Below are positions 43,022 through 53,982 of a DNA stretch of 64,000 nt, piece by piece. Source of the stretch: Arthrinium phaeospermum. Lineage: Eukaryota > Ascomycota > Sordariomycetes > Amphisphaeriales > Apiosporaceae. The notes under the pieces were generated by a model. It worked only from the letters and a program-made list of their open reading frames with translations. It did not search any database and was not told the origin of the DNA. The stretch lies in NCBI GenBank assembly GCA_006503535.1, contig QYRS01000004.1, forward strand, positions 1,054,001-1,118,000, written 5' to 3'. Made by a program: the position numbers and the translations under genes. The first letter of the stretch is position 1; every line of letters begins with the position of its first letter.

Positions 43022-45205
43022 TTATTGCTCTTCTACGATATCGCCTTCATTAACCTCATCGCCAAGCTCCTGTTTCAGGGCCTTGGGCACGTCGTCGGCT
43101 TGGCCTGTGCGCTTTGCAGCAGCTTCCATGCCGCCGGCTGTTACCCATAGGAAGTAATCGGTCTTGAAGTTATCGATCTGGTGGAAGAAGGCATGGAATC
43201 TGGGTGGATACTTGTTAGCCACTGTATACTGAGTCGCGTGTTGTTATTATCACGAGATTTGACTTACGAGTTCTCCTTCTCCTCCAGGTCAAAGATGCGC
43301 TGGTAAATGTGCGAGTCCTTGAAGGCCTGCAGCTCCTTCTCGTAGTTGCCAAAGTCGATCTTGGGCCGGTCGTAGCTCTCCGCGGCGCGCGTGTTGTAGT
43401 TCTCGAACACGGGTCGCTCCAGCAGCAAGCCCAGGCCAGGAGCCTTGGGGATGCTGATGCGGCCAGGCTTGTAGGACTCCTCCATACGCGACAGGTCAGT
43501 GCCGCACCGCGTCACGAGCACGGCCATGCCAACCATCTTACGGATCTGGTGCATCATGAAGGACTGCCCGTGCACCTTGAGCGATAGCCACTCTGTATCG
43601 TTGATCTCGATCGGCTTCGGGTTCACGATGAAGGACTTGATGTGGCGCTTGGCGGACGGGTCGTTTGGAGACTTCTGCACCGTGTAGTTGTGGTAGTTGC
43701 GCGTGCCAAGGTACTGGTTCAACGCCTCCTGGAGCCGGGCAATGTGCTCAGGTGTGACGCGGTACTTGCGCTTCGCTGCAACATAGGCGGCCTTGATCTC
43801 CTTGACGGCAATGTCCACGGGACTGGCCTCCTTAGGCGGCTTCACCTCTTCCGTAACGTTCTCCTGGGACGCAGCGGCCGAGGCGTCCAAAACCATGGCC
43901 TCAGCATCGGGCTGTTCAGTAGCAACGGTTGAGATAGGAGGGGCATCCGGTAACGTTTCGTTTGTTGCTTCTGTGGCATCAACTTGGGCTTCTTTGGTTG
44001 CAGAAGAGTCGTCCTTCTTGGCGGCCTTCTCTGTTTTCGTCTCGGACGTCTCGTCCTCCGCCGCAAATAAACGCCTCATGACCTTCTCGCGCACATCAGG
44101 TTCAAGCCTCTCGAGGATAGGCAGGATGTCGCTTTTCTCGACCTCGTGCCAGAAGTCCTTGAGGTCGCCGAGCTTATTGGCATAGTCTTCCTCAACACCC
44201 TTCTCCTTGACCGACTCGAGCACCTTCTTCCCTAAGAAGCTCTCGTGGTGGGGAGGTAGAAGGCAGTAGCTGGGCATGAGGTACTCGTACCATCTAGAGT
44301 CGCATGTTTGGTAGCAGTTGAATGCATTGTTGGTTCGTTGTATGCCCCAAACCCGAATCTGGGGAGGGAGCGCCTCGTTGATCTTCTGCACAATATCTTC
44401 GTCTTCGATGATCAACTTCAAGGAGATGACGTTGCCGGCAGCGTGCACGCCCTTGTCGGTTCGGGCACAGCGGACCAGTTGGGACTTTCTCGGGTCATCG
44501 GCATTGACCTTCGAGATAGCTTTCGCGGCGACGAATGCCGCAAACAAGTCGCCTTCGATAGTCTTCTCCCGGTGGTTGATTTGCATGCCGTGGTAGCCCG
44601 TGCCAGCGTATCCAATCATGACGGCCACTTTGCGTTTCGGTCGGCGCTCCTCGGCGGCAATTTCTTCCTCGGTGAAGGGAATGCTCATGTAGCTAGGCTT
44701 GTCGCGTGCCGATTCGGTAGGCTCATTGCCCTCGCCGGCAGTTGCCAAACTGGCGCCGTCCTCGCCGACCTTCCGGCGCTTGCTGTCTTGCCAGTCGTCA
44801 TTGCGGCCCCGTTTGTCTGTACGTTTACGGCTTCGTCCTGTGTTAGCTCGCATTGGCTGGGGCTTTGTCGCAATAAAGAAAAAGCTGGTAAACTTACCCG
44901 TCTGCGTTGCGTCCGAGGTCTCTGCGCTTGCCTTCACCTTTATCTTTGTTGTCACGGCCTCCACCGCCACCGCCGCCTCTACCACCTCCTCTGCCACCTC
45001 GTCCTCGGCCGCGCTTGTTGTCGAACCGACCGTTCTTGGGCTTGCGGTCGCCTCTTGTCTCGTTGCCGCCTGCGTTTGGAAGCGCCGAGCCGTCTGGGGC
45101 AGACTGCATGGATTGTGCAGGTTTGCTGTTGTCACCGCTGCCGGACGGAGCGGCAGGTACAGGTGCGGGAGCCGCGCTCGCGGATGTATCTTGTTCAATG
45201 CCCAT
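43022..45205 (-). CDS. PUS1: tRNA pseudouridine synthase PUS1-like
   Basis: TruA-family enzyme isomerising uridine to pseudouridine in tRNAs (and snRNA or mRNA in yeast), nuclear and/or mitochondrial. Exons 45205-44898, 44830-43268 and 43199-43022 give 682 residues. ATG 45205 is the first real start, since 45268 is TTG. In intron 1 the nearest CAG sits too close to the GCTAAC branch point, and only the next AG (exon from 44830) keeps the frame. VAVMIGYAGTGYHGMQ opens the domain, and the catalytic Asp is D228 in RCARTDKGVHA. FMMHQIRKMVG and RPVF complete the C-terminal half. Two unusual parts: an N-terminal RGG-type stretch (RGRGRGGRGGGRGGGG) that may bind RNA, and a roughly 80-residue acidic insertion (about 355-440) within the catalytic domain. 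Confidence 0.93.
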
Positions 45206-45676
45206 TTTGCGAGCTGTATTCGCATGCTTGTCAAGGTTCAGATTTGTCGCTTTTAGAACTTTCCCCAATTTTTGGACGAACAGACAAAATGTCGAGCTTT
45301 TAGCTGCTTAGCGCAATCCCACCTGCCCACTTCACTTCGTTGCGACAAGCTAAAGATCCATTAGCTTATCGATTAGACATAGCGGGGGAGGCCCCGCTTG
45401 GGTGACCCTTCACATGCTTACAGGGGTACATACAGCAACTACAGACGACTTACAGCGTGCAAGAAGCAACAGGAGCGGGCAATCCAATGCAGGTCGCTTC
45501 ATACAGGCTTCAGGACTCCAATATTCTTTTTGCTTCGCAGATATACGATATAGTGCATCACTCATTCAACATACATGGTTCCAGACCCAAGTGATCACCA
45601 AACAAGCAATTACCCTGATCATAGACCGAAAGTTCGACCCCAAGTGTTTGTACAAGAACCCACTGGCACTGGTGCA
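45206..45676. promoter_or_regulatory. divergent promoter region of PUS1 and the amidohydrolase gene
   Basis: 471 bases between two divergent starts (45205 minus, 45677 plus). No TATA or repeat is recognised. Confidence 0.35.
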
Positions 45677-47038
45677 ATGCGGAAAGAATTAGTGCTCACG
45701 TCAGAAGCGACCAGCAAACAACTCACGGTTCATACTTCATCTCTCTTTGACTCTAAACAGAAATGCTTCGTAAGGGACATCTCGATCGTCATTGACACCA
45801 AAACCGGCCTTATCACCGACACATTCTCCCGTGGCGATAAGCCGCTGGACCAAAATGAGCTGTCTGGGCCCAACTCGATCGACCTCCGCGGTCTATCGGT
45901 ACTGCCCGGTCTCGTCGACGCCCACACGCACATTTTCCTGCATCCGTACACCGAGGTGTCCTCGCTAAACCAGATGCGCGACGAGAGCGCCGTGGAGCGC
46001 ATCGTGCGGGCCACCAACCACGCCCGGGCCGCACTGGAAGCCGGCTACACTACCTACCGCGACCTTGGCACCGAGGGTCTCCGGGACGCCGACGCCAGCT
46101 TCCGCGACACCATCAACCGGGGCCTGACACCTGGCCCGCGCATGTTCGTGGCCACCGAGTGCATCGCCTCGAGCGGCGGCTACGAGATTCGGCAAGAGAA
46201 CCGCAGCTCACTCGGCTGCTGCGGCGGGACCACCGTCCCACGCATCTCCGACCCTGCAGATGGCGTCGACGAGGTGCGCGCCGCAGTGCGTCGACGACTG
46301 GGCGCGGGCGCCGACATTGTCAAGTTCTACGCCGACTACCGCAAACGCGCCCTGCGGTTCCCAGCACCGGCATGGCCCGGGGCCCCCGATATCCGGTGCC
46401 CGCCCTCGGCACAGCCACTCTACGGCCTAAGGAATCCCATCACGCTGCTCTTCAGCCAGGCCGAGATGGACGCCATGGTCACGGAGGCGCGGCTGGCCCA
46501 CGCCCCCATCGCGGCACATGCCCAAAGCCCGGAAGGCGTCATCATGGCAGCAAAGGCGGGCGTCACGAGCATCGAGCATGGCCTAACGCCGAGCGACGAC
46601 GCGCTGCAGGCTATGAAGGAGCACGACGTCCTCTTCGTGCCGACGCTATCGGTGTTCGAGGCCATGAAGGGTTCCTTCGGCGACAATGCCGAGCAGACCT
46701 GGCGGGATATCCTGCAGAACACAAAGAACGCCTTCGACCGTGGCATTCGCATGGCGTGTGGTGGTGACACGGGCGCCGTCGCGCACGGGGAAAACGTGCG
46801 GGAGCTCGAGCTGTTTGCCGAGGCGGGCATCCCGACGCCGGATGTGCTGAAGGCGGCGACATTGCGGGGGTGGGAGGCCTGCGGGGGTGATCTATGTGGA
46901 CGGCGGTTCGGCTACGTAGGGGCTGGCTGGGCAGCCGACCTTGTTGCCGTCCCAGGGGATCCCCTCGAGGACCTCGGCGCTCTTCGGAACGTCGTGTTCG
47001 TGATGAGGGATGGCGAGGTGTACAAGGGCGGTAAATGA
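45677..47038 (+). CDS. amidohydrolase (imidazolonepropionase/prolidase-like)
   Basis: Metal-dependent hydrolase of the amidohydrolase superfamily, here the subgroup with Xaa-Pro dipeptidase-like and imidazolonepropionase-like members. Intronless, 453 residues from ATG 45677; the earlier in-frame ATG 45575 adds 34 residues of no family resemblance. The metal-binding HTH lies in LPGLVDAHTHIFLHP (His83, His85). GADIVKFYADY carries the Lys that is carbamylated in binuclear members. IAAHAQSP and SIEHGLTP give the next His ligands, and GGDTGAVAHG the final Asp. The C-terminal beta-sandwich (ADLVAVPGDPLEDL, MRDGEVYKGG) is complete. No signal peptide. The substrate cannot be predicted; relatives cleave N-acyl amino acids, dipeptides or mycotoxin amides. 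Confidence 0.87.
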   Translation: MRKELVLTSEATSKQLTVHTSSLFDSKQKCFVRDISIVIDTKTGLITDTFSRGDKPLDQNELSGPNSIDLRGLSVLPGLVDAHTHIFLHPYTEVSSLNQMRDESAVERIVRATNHARAALEAGYTTYRDLGTEGLRDADASFRDTINRGLTPGPRMFVATECIASSGGYEIRQENRSSLGCCGGTTVPRISDPADGVDEVRAAVRRRLGAGADIVKFYADYRKRALRFPAPAWPGAPDIRCPPSAQPLYGLRNPITLLFSQAEMDAMVTEARLAHAPIAAHAQSPEGVIMAAKAGVTSIEHGLTPSDDALQAMKEHDVLFVPTLSVFEAMKGSFGDNAEQTWRDILQNTKNAFDRGIRMACGGDTGAVAHGENVRELELFAEAGIPTPDVLKAATLRGWEACGGDLCGRRFGYVGAGWAADLVAVPGDPLEDLGALRNVVFVMRDGEVYKGGK

Positions 47039-48320
47039 GCATGCCGGCTATGCGATCTAGAGGGTTTCCCAGTAGCCGGGGCTCGCCCCCTGAATTCAAC
47101 ATATAGCGATTACCGTAGGTCAGGTGATGGCACTTGCCTTTGCTCCCTGGGTAATTCTGTTGGCAACCCTGCAACGCTTTGGATCGATGCTTGTTTGTGC
47201 TTATCTATCGAATAAAGGAGAGGCCGTTCATTTGACACACCGATACAGTTGCATTCTGGACTCCAAATCTCAGTGATCTTCGCCACGGTCAAATGTCAAT
47301 CTAGGAGTCAGCTGGTACTTAGTTCTTCTATCGGGAAGCGTTGATAGCTCAAGTATGTGATATTCCATCTATGTACTTGAATACTTCAAGGTCTAATGAG
47401 TCTATTCGCAATGGTCAACCGGACATCGTGCTTTCGCTGTCCAAACTACGTCTCGAGTGAATCAACCTTATCTACGACGTCTGAATACCTACCTCGCTTC
47501 GAATTCGTCCCGAGGCATCGAACGGGCCATATTGGCTGGCCGATGTCGAACCCTCATGGCTTGTTCGTCCCCATGCCTGGTACCAGGTTGAAAAAGAGGA
47601 GGCTGGGGTCATGACTGGATGCGCAATATACTTTTGACTGGACCCAAGGACCGAGGCACGTAGAGTCATCAACCATTTTTTTCACAATCGAGAGCATTGT
47701 TCTTTGCCAGGTGACTTATTCAAAACCACCTCATATTACGGAAATTCTCGGGTCGCCCAACCTCCTCAATCTATATAAGCTTTGCTGCCTCCCCTGCCCT
47801 TGGGCGAACCGTGGTTGGAAGCCAGGCACCCCTATTCACAATATGACTCTTCCTGATAACCTTTTCTACAGACCTTCTATATACTTGCTCAGCCAGGCAT
47901 GCTGAACTTAATGATGGCGAGGGCCCGATATGGGAATGACTATCAAGATCATCATTTCACAACAGCACTACTCCCGCCATCCCATGCCTGGGCTGTTCCT
48001 GACCCTGATTGCAAGTCAATATAGCACAACACATATCCGACAAGAAAACGTCATGCCCATTGATTCCCTTGATCGCCTGTGTATGTGATTTTTACGCAGT
48101 AGCCCCGGGTCAGCACTTGCAATTCAACTTCCGGCAGCAATTCTCGTAAACCAGGTTCTCATAAACCTAGTCGCCGCAACTGTGGCCCGACCACTCGACC
48201 ATACTCCCTCATGACTCCTCGCGCAAATTTCTATGACTATTCTGCCTCACAGTCCAAAGTTCCAAAAACTTTATTGAAGGCGATTTCTGCCTTAATCGGA
48301 GGCCCAGGCCCGAAAATGAA
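47039..48320. other. intergenic region
   Basis: About 1.3 kb without a recognised gene, mixed composition, ending at a TATA-like element upstream of the CT-rich tract. Confidence 0.4.
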
Positions 48321-48323
48321 ACA

Positions 48324-48330
48324 TATAAAA
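48324..48330 (+). promoter_or_regulatory. TATA box upstream of the CT-rich tract and repeat array
   Basis: TATAAAA within ACATATAAAAGGGACC, immediately followed by a pyrimidine-rich start-site-like region. It has the look of a strong fungal core promoter but no protein-coding gene follows. Confidence 0.45.
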
Positions 48331-48335
48331 GGGAC

Positions 48336-48566
48336 CTTTTCCCCCAGCTATTTTCTTCTTCCATCCTTCCATTCTATTTATTTTTTTTCTCATTGATTTC
48401 AACTCCTTACTTTTATCGTTGCTTTACCTCGTCACCTTTCCTCCCTCACCTTTCTTCCTCACCTTTTCTTCTTCACCTTTTCTTCCTCACCTTTTCTTCT
48501 TCACCTTCCTCGCCTTTTCTTCCTCGCCTTTTCAGCCTCACCTTTTCTCAATCACTTCAGGTAAGT
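48336..48566 (+). other. CT-rich leader-like tract ending in CAG|GTAAGT
   Basis: Long pyrimidine-rich stretch made of TTTTCTTCCTCACC-like near-repeats on the plus strand, as in 5' leaders of highly transcribed fungal genes. It ends in CACTTCAG|GTAAGT (junction 48560/48561), a perfect 5' splice site. A T-rich run and GCACTAG follow, so a roughly 50-base intron to 48610 is possible. The reading frame through it is simple-sequence translation and is not proposed as a protein. Confidence 0.45.
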
Positions 48567-48930
48567 TCTTCACCTTGTTTTTGTCTTTTTGTTTTTTTTT
48601 TTTGCACTAGCTAGATCGTCCGGGCTCAATGACGCAAAACTTTTGGGGACTCCTGGGAAGACGTCAATCACGGTCATTCGGACCCTCTCATGTCGGCGCC
48701 GGACTACATATGAAGTTCGATTTCGAAGTGCAGTAGCCTGTGTAGGCAGCTATTGCTTTCGTCATCGGCTTCGCTATCTCATGCTGAGGGCTCCGCTTGA
48801 GACTCGCATGGGGTGCACGAACCATTCATGAGTGACCCAGGGGCTCTATATCGGCTTACGTCTTCAAAAGTTTGCTGTCATCGCCCACTACCTCCATCCA
48901 CCCTCGGTCCCAGCTACATGACATTAAACT

Positions 48931-51210
48931 GTGAGCTGTCCGCGACGACAATAAACTAGCCCTCCTCCCCCTCCGCCGTCCCCCACAGTCCAAGCTCCAA
49001 GACTTGATAAACTGTTGAAGCTGTCCGCAATGACACGTAAACTAGTACGCCCAGTCCATGTCCCATGACTTTAAACTGGTGATGTGTCCGCAACGACACC
49101 TGAAACTACGAGTCCATGTCCCACGACTACAAACTGGTGATGTGTCCGCAACGACACCTGAAACTACGAGTCCAGACCCCATGACTTTAAACTGGTGGTT
49201 GTCCGCAACGACAATAAACTAGCCCTCCTTCCCCTCCGCCGCCCCCCTCCGCCGCCGCCGTCCCACAGTCCAAGCTCCAAGACTTCTTAAACTGTTGAAG
49301 CTGTCCGCAATGACACCTGAAACTACGAGTCCAGACCCCATGACTTTAAACTGGTGGTTGTCCGCAACGACACAAAACTACGAGTCCAGACCCTATGACT
49401 TTAAACTGGTGGTTGTCCGCAATGACACAAAACTAGTATGCCAGTCCAAGCCGCATGACTATAAACTGTGAGCGTGTCCGCAATGACACCTTTAAACTAA
49501 CGCTCGCCCGCCCCTCCCTTCCCTTTCCTCACTTCACCTCACTTCACCTTCCCTTCCCAGTTCTCACTTCACCTTGCCTTCCCTGCCCTCACTTCCCTGA
49601 CCTGCCCCTGCCCTCACTTCCCTGACCTTCCCCTGCCTTCTTCCCTTGCCTTCTTCCCCTGCCTTCCCCTGCCTTCCCCTGCTTCCGTTCACTTTCTTCA
49701 CTTTCCCTCGCCACCACCAGTCTGATGCTCTAAGACTCTAAACAATAGAGTTGTCCGCAACGACACGTAAACTAGTATACCCTCAGGGTCCAAACTCCAA
49801 GACCTTAAACTGCGAGCGTCCGCAATGACAATAAACTAACGCCCACTCGACCGTCCCCGCCCACGTCGCCGTCGCCGTCCCCTCCCCCAGTCTGATGCTC
49901 TAAGACTATAAAGAAATGAGTTGTCCGCAACGACAATAAACTAGTATGCTCGCTCCCCTTCCTGCTCTCCCCTCAGGGTCCAAGCTCCAAGACCTGAAAC
50001 TGTGAGCGTCCGCAATGACAATAAACTAACGCCCACCCGACCGCCGCCCTCGCCGTCCCTGTCCCCGTCCCCTCGCCTTCGCCTTCGCCGTCCCTCCACG
50101 CAGTCTGATACTTAAAGACTATAAACAAATGAGTTGTCCGCAACGACAATAAACTAGTATGCTCCCCTTCCCTCCTCTCCCCTCGGAGTCCAAGCTTCAA
50201 GACTCTAAACTGTAAGCGTCCGCAATGACATTAAACTAACGCCCACCCGCCCGTCGCCGCCGCCGCCCTTCGCCGTCCCCTTCGCCGCCGCCCTTCGCCG
50301 TCCCCTTACCGTCGCCGTTCCCGCCCCCCTGCCCCTTCCCCCTCCCCCCTTCAGTCCAAACTCCATGACTTGAGAAAAACTGCGAGTCATCCGCAACGAT
50401 GCGAAACTAGTATACCTTCCCCCTCGGGTCCAAGCTCCAAGACTATAAACTGCGAGCGTCCGCAATGACAATAAACTAACGCCCACCCGCCCGTCGCCGT
50501 CGCCGTCGCCGTCCTTCGCCGTCGCCGTCCTTCGCCGTCCTTCGTCGTCCTTCGCCGTTCCCGTCGCCGTTCCAATCGCCGTCCTTCGCCGTTCCCGTTC
50601 AGTCCAAACTCTATGACTTGAAAAAACTACGAGTCATCCGCAACGATGTAAAACTAGTATACACTCCCCCTCAGAGTCCAAGCTTCAAGACTTTAAACTG
50701 CGAGCGTCCGCGATGACAATAAACTACCACCCAACCACCCGTCCGCCCTGCCCCCTCCCCTTCCCCTTCCCCTCCAGTCCAAGCTCCATGACTAGAGAAA
50801 AACTGCGAGCCATCCGCAACGATGCGAAACTACTATGCAGTCCAAGCCCATGACTCTAAACTGCAGGCGGTCCGAAATGACAATAAACTATCTCCTCCAT
50901 CCGTTCGCCGTTCCCCTTCCCCCTTCCCCCTTCAGTCCAAGCTCCATGACTAGAGAAAAACTGTGATCCATCCGCAACGATGCGAAACTAGTATGCAGTC
51001 CATGTCCAAGACTTTAAACTGTAGGCGGTCCGCGATGACAATAAACTAGCGCCTCCATCCGTCCGCCCTTCCCCTGCCCCCTTCAGTCCAAGCTCCACGA
51101 CTATGAGAAAATCTGTGAGCCATCCGCAATTGATGTAAAACTAGTATGCAGTCCAAGTTCCACGACTATAAACTGTTAGCCATCCGCAATTGATGTAAAA
51201 CTAGTATACT
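48931..51210 (+). repeat. 2.3 kb array of about 25 structured ~50-nt units with C/T-rich spacers
   Basis: Each unit has the pattern AGTC-N10-GACT, TAAACTG, a short spacer, GTCCGCAAYGACA, then TAAACTA. About 25 copies of the TCCGCAA core can be counted. To about 49500 units are closely spaced. From 49721 two subtypes alternate: A units (53-57 nt, for example 49721-49774, 49891-49943, 50104-50156, 50355-50409, 50603-50656, 50936-50990 and 51087-51143) and B units (GGGTCCAAGCTCCAAGAC to AATAAACTAACG), separated by C/T-rich or CGCCGT-rich spacers of varying length. All units point the same way. Stops in all frames and lengths not divisible by three argue against coding. The hairpin stem shows compensatory change between units. 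Confidence 0.85.
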
Positions 51211-51380
51211 TCCATCTCCTTCTGCACCACTCGGGACTGGTGTCTCTTCCATCTCCAGGCAGCTGTCACCTCTACCACTCAGGACAAGTGTTCGGACAAG
51301 TGTTCATATTCATTATTACCATACCAGCTAACGTCTCTGTCAGTGCCTGGCCCATCACCACCTACGAACGCCAGCACCGC

Positions 51381-53982
51381 TCACGCCCCGCTCTTCTCCC
51401 CTCGTCGACTCCACTGATGCACCAAACCCTGGCTCGTCCGATGCTTCTCCTGGTACAGCATGTCCGTCATGTGCTTGAACAGCCAAGGATACGCGTTGTG
51501 GTAATTGATGCTGTGGTCGCTGTCCGTGAAGGACTGCCAATCCATCTTCTGCGGGCTGATGCCCGCCCCTACTAACAAGTCAATCAGGGCCGCCGAGTTC
51601 TGGTAGTGCACGTTGTCGTCGCCCGTGCCGTGGTAGATGGCGAAGCGCCCCGCAATGTTCCGGAATCCCTCGGGCTTTCGGACGGCCGTCTCGTTGTACC
51701 CCGCCTCGTTGGTCGCTGGCACCTTCATGTACCGCTCCGTGTACATGCTGTCGTAGAAACGCCAGTCGCTGACCGGTGCGACGATGAGAGCGTGACTGAA
51801 GACGCCGCTGTCGGCTTCAATCACTTTGGACGACAGGTATCCTCCAAACGACCAGCCCTGGATGCCGATCTTGGATGCGTCGATGTAAGGTCGGGACTCG
51901 GCGAGCTGTTCTGCCACCCAGATCTGGTCTTCGGCCTCGAGCTTGCCCAGGTGAGCTGCCACTGTGGATCGGAACTCACGTCCCTTGTAGCCCGTTCCTC
52001 GCCCGTCCACCGTATACGTGATGTACTCGAGCTCCGGATCCGAGGTGATGTATGCCTTCCAATCAATGGCCTTGAAGGACTTGGAGACTTCCTGGGCACC
52101 CGGGCCGCCGTATGGAATGAACAGTACCGGGTAGGTCTTCGAAGGATCGAATTTCGGCGGTAGACGTTCCATCACATTGAAGCTGAAGCCCGAGGGATGG
52201 TCCAGACTGAAGTATGTGATGTTCGGCAAACTGTAGGCCTCGAGCTTCTTGAGAAGAGCCTCGTTGGAAGTGATGACACGGATGGGCTCCGTGCTGTTGA
52301 TCGAGTAGAGCTCCTATCGACTCTCAACGTTAGTGGCGGCTCCTTTGGAAATGAACAGAGAGCGGAAATGGAATGATCGACGCATCAACCTCCAATACGC
52401 CAGGGTAAGGGCTAGTAACCACCGGACCGCGGGGGATGACCGCTGCAACAGGAACGAATTAAACCGGAACTCGCTTACCTGGTACGGCACGTCGGGGCCC
52501 TGATAGCTGAGGATGTAGTACCCTCCCGCCGACGAGAACGAAGCAGACCAGACGGCCGGGACGGTGTCGTCGACGAGCGGCTTCTTGGCCAAAGTCGCGT
52601 AGGAGACCGAGTACAGATGGCGCTCGGTGCTATGTTTCTCCGTCGACGTATAGTAGATGAGTTCCTTCGCGGTGTCGACCTTGACGATTGACACAACCTC
52701 CCAATCGCCACTCGTAACGGCGATACCTTTACCCCCCTCGGCAGGGTACAGGTAGATGTGCTGCCACCCAGACTCGTCGGAAACATCGAGGTACCAACTC
52801 CCGGTGCCGTTGATCTCGCCAACGTATTGCATCAGCAAGGTATTCTCCAGCCAGCCATCGGTACCATCCCGCTCACGAATCACAGTCGAATCGACGTCGA
52901 GCTCTGATGTGACAGTTACTTTGACATGCTTGGACTGATCTTGGACACGATTGAAGGCCCGGTACACAAGTTTGTCGTGACCATCCGTCAGCCAGGCCAC
53001 TTCTCCAATGACCAGGTCCTCGGGCGCATATGCGGTTATCTCCACGGGTTGGGTCTTGCCGGTCTCGACATTGAGAAGTGCCAAACTGACCGTCGGGTTC
53101 TTGGTCCCGACTTTGGGATAACGCAGCTGCAGTTCTTCTGGGTAGCTGGGTGCTACCGCCTGCCCATCCATGTAGTAAGGAATGGTGAAGGTCTCGACGC
53201 CGGTTTCATTGAAGCTCAGAAAGGCAACGGCCTTCCCGTCGGGCGAGAACCAGAGCGTCTTCCTGTCGCCGAAGATTTCCTCCTCGTACACCCAGTCAGG
53301 CACGGCGTGGAAGAGATCGGGGCCGCCGTCTTCAGTGATCTGGGTGACGGTACCATTGGTGTTCAGAAACAAGTTGTTTCCCCGAACAAAAGCAATGGCC
53401 TCTCCAATAGGCGCAAACTCGGCGTACTGGATATCGCCGTCCTGATCGGCAACAAGAGGCACAATCTCGCCAGATTCGACGTCAAGGACCGAGTAATCGG
53501 CAAAGAACGAGTGCCGGTACTGCTTCTTGTAGTTGGTGGAGAACAGAACTTTCTTAAGATCCGAACGAATGGTGTAGTCACGCACCTACCAGCTCTCGGT
53601 ATTAGTATGACTCTTTCAAGATATTTCTTATCCAAACACCGGAAGAACAAGACATAAGCACTGGAAGAGGAATGAACACTGGAACACTTACGCCATTGGG
53701 GATATCATCAGCAGCTACGAACGTCGAATTCTCGCCGGTAATGAAGTTCTCGAGGATCAGAGCGCCCGAATCATCTTGGTAAATGAACTGGCCGTCCTCG
53801 CCGCCGCTTAGCCAATCGATCGACTGGGAGCTAGCCCGGAACGCGGGCGACACCACGGTCTCATTGAATGTGATCAGCTTGTCGCCATTGCCGAGAGGCT
53901 GGTGAGGTTGCCGCGGTGGCTCAATGGCCAGCGTTGCACCGAAGATGGCGGGGGCCACCAGAAGGAGTGCGGGGACCTTCAT
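51381..53982 (-). CDS. secreted dipeptidyl peptidase IV (S9B)
   Basis: Extracellular serine exopeptidase that removes X-Pro or X-Ala dipeptides from peptide N-termini, completing protein digestion started by endoproteases. Exons 53982-53692, 53585-52479 and 52313-51381 (introns 106 and 165 bases) give 776 residues, the usual length. Signal peptide: [19 protein letters not shown]. The N-terminal two thirds is the eight-bladed beta-propeller (for example [10 protein letters not shown] with the Glu pair that anchors the substrate N-terminus, and [15 protein letters not shown]). The alpha/beta-hydrolase part holds the catalytic Ser621 in GWSFGGY, Asp698 in GTGDDNVH and His733 in DSDHSI. Many NxS/T sites fit secretion. 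All key residues are present. Its 3' end is 170 bases from the repeat array. Confidence 0.94.

Noticed and set aside
45206..45268. N-terminal extension of PUS1
   Set aside because: The apparent start at 45268 is TTG on the minus strand.
48393..48614. Ser/Phe/Leu-rich open frame in the CT-rich tract
   Set aside because: It is simple-sequence translation of TTTTCTTCCTCACC-type repeats.
48931..51210. CRISPR array or C/D-box snoRNA cluster
   Set aside because: The DNA is eukaryotic, repeats are degenerate with low-complexity spacers, and C- and D-box-like words occur in only a few units and too close together.
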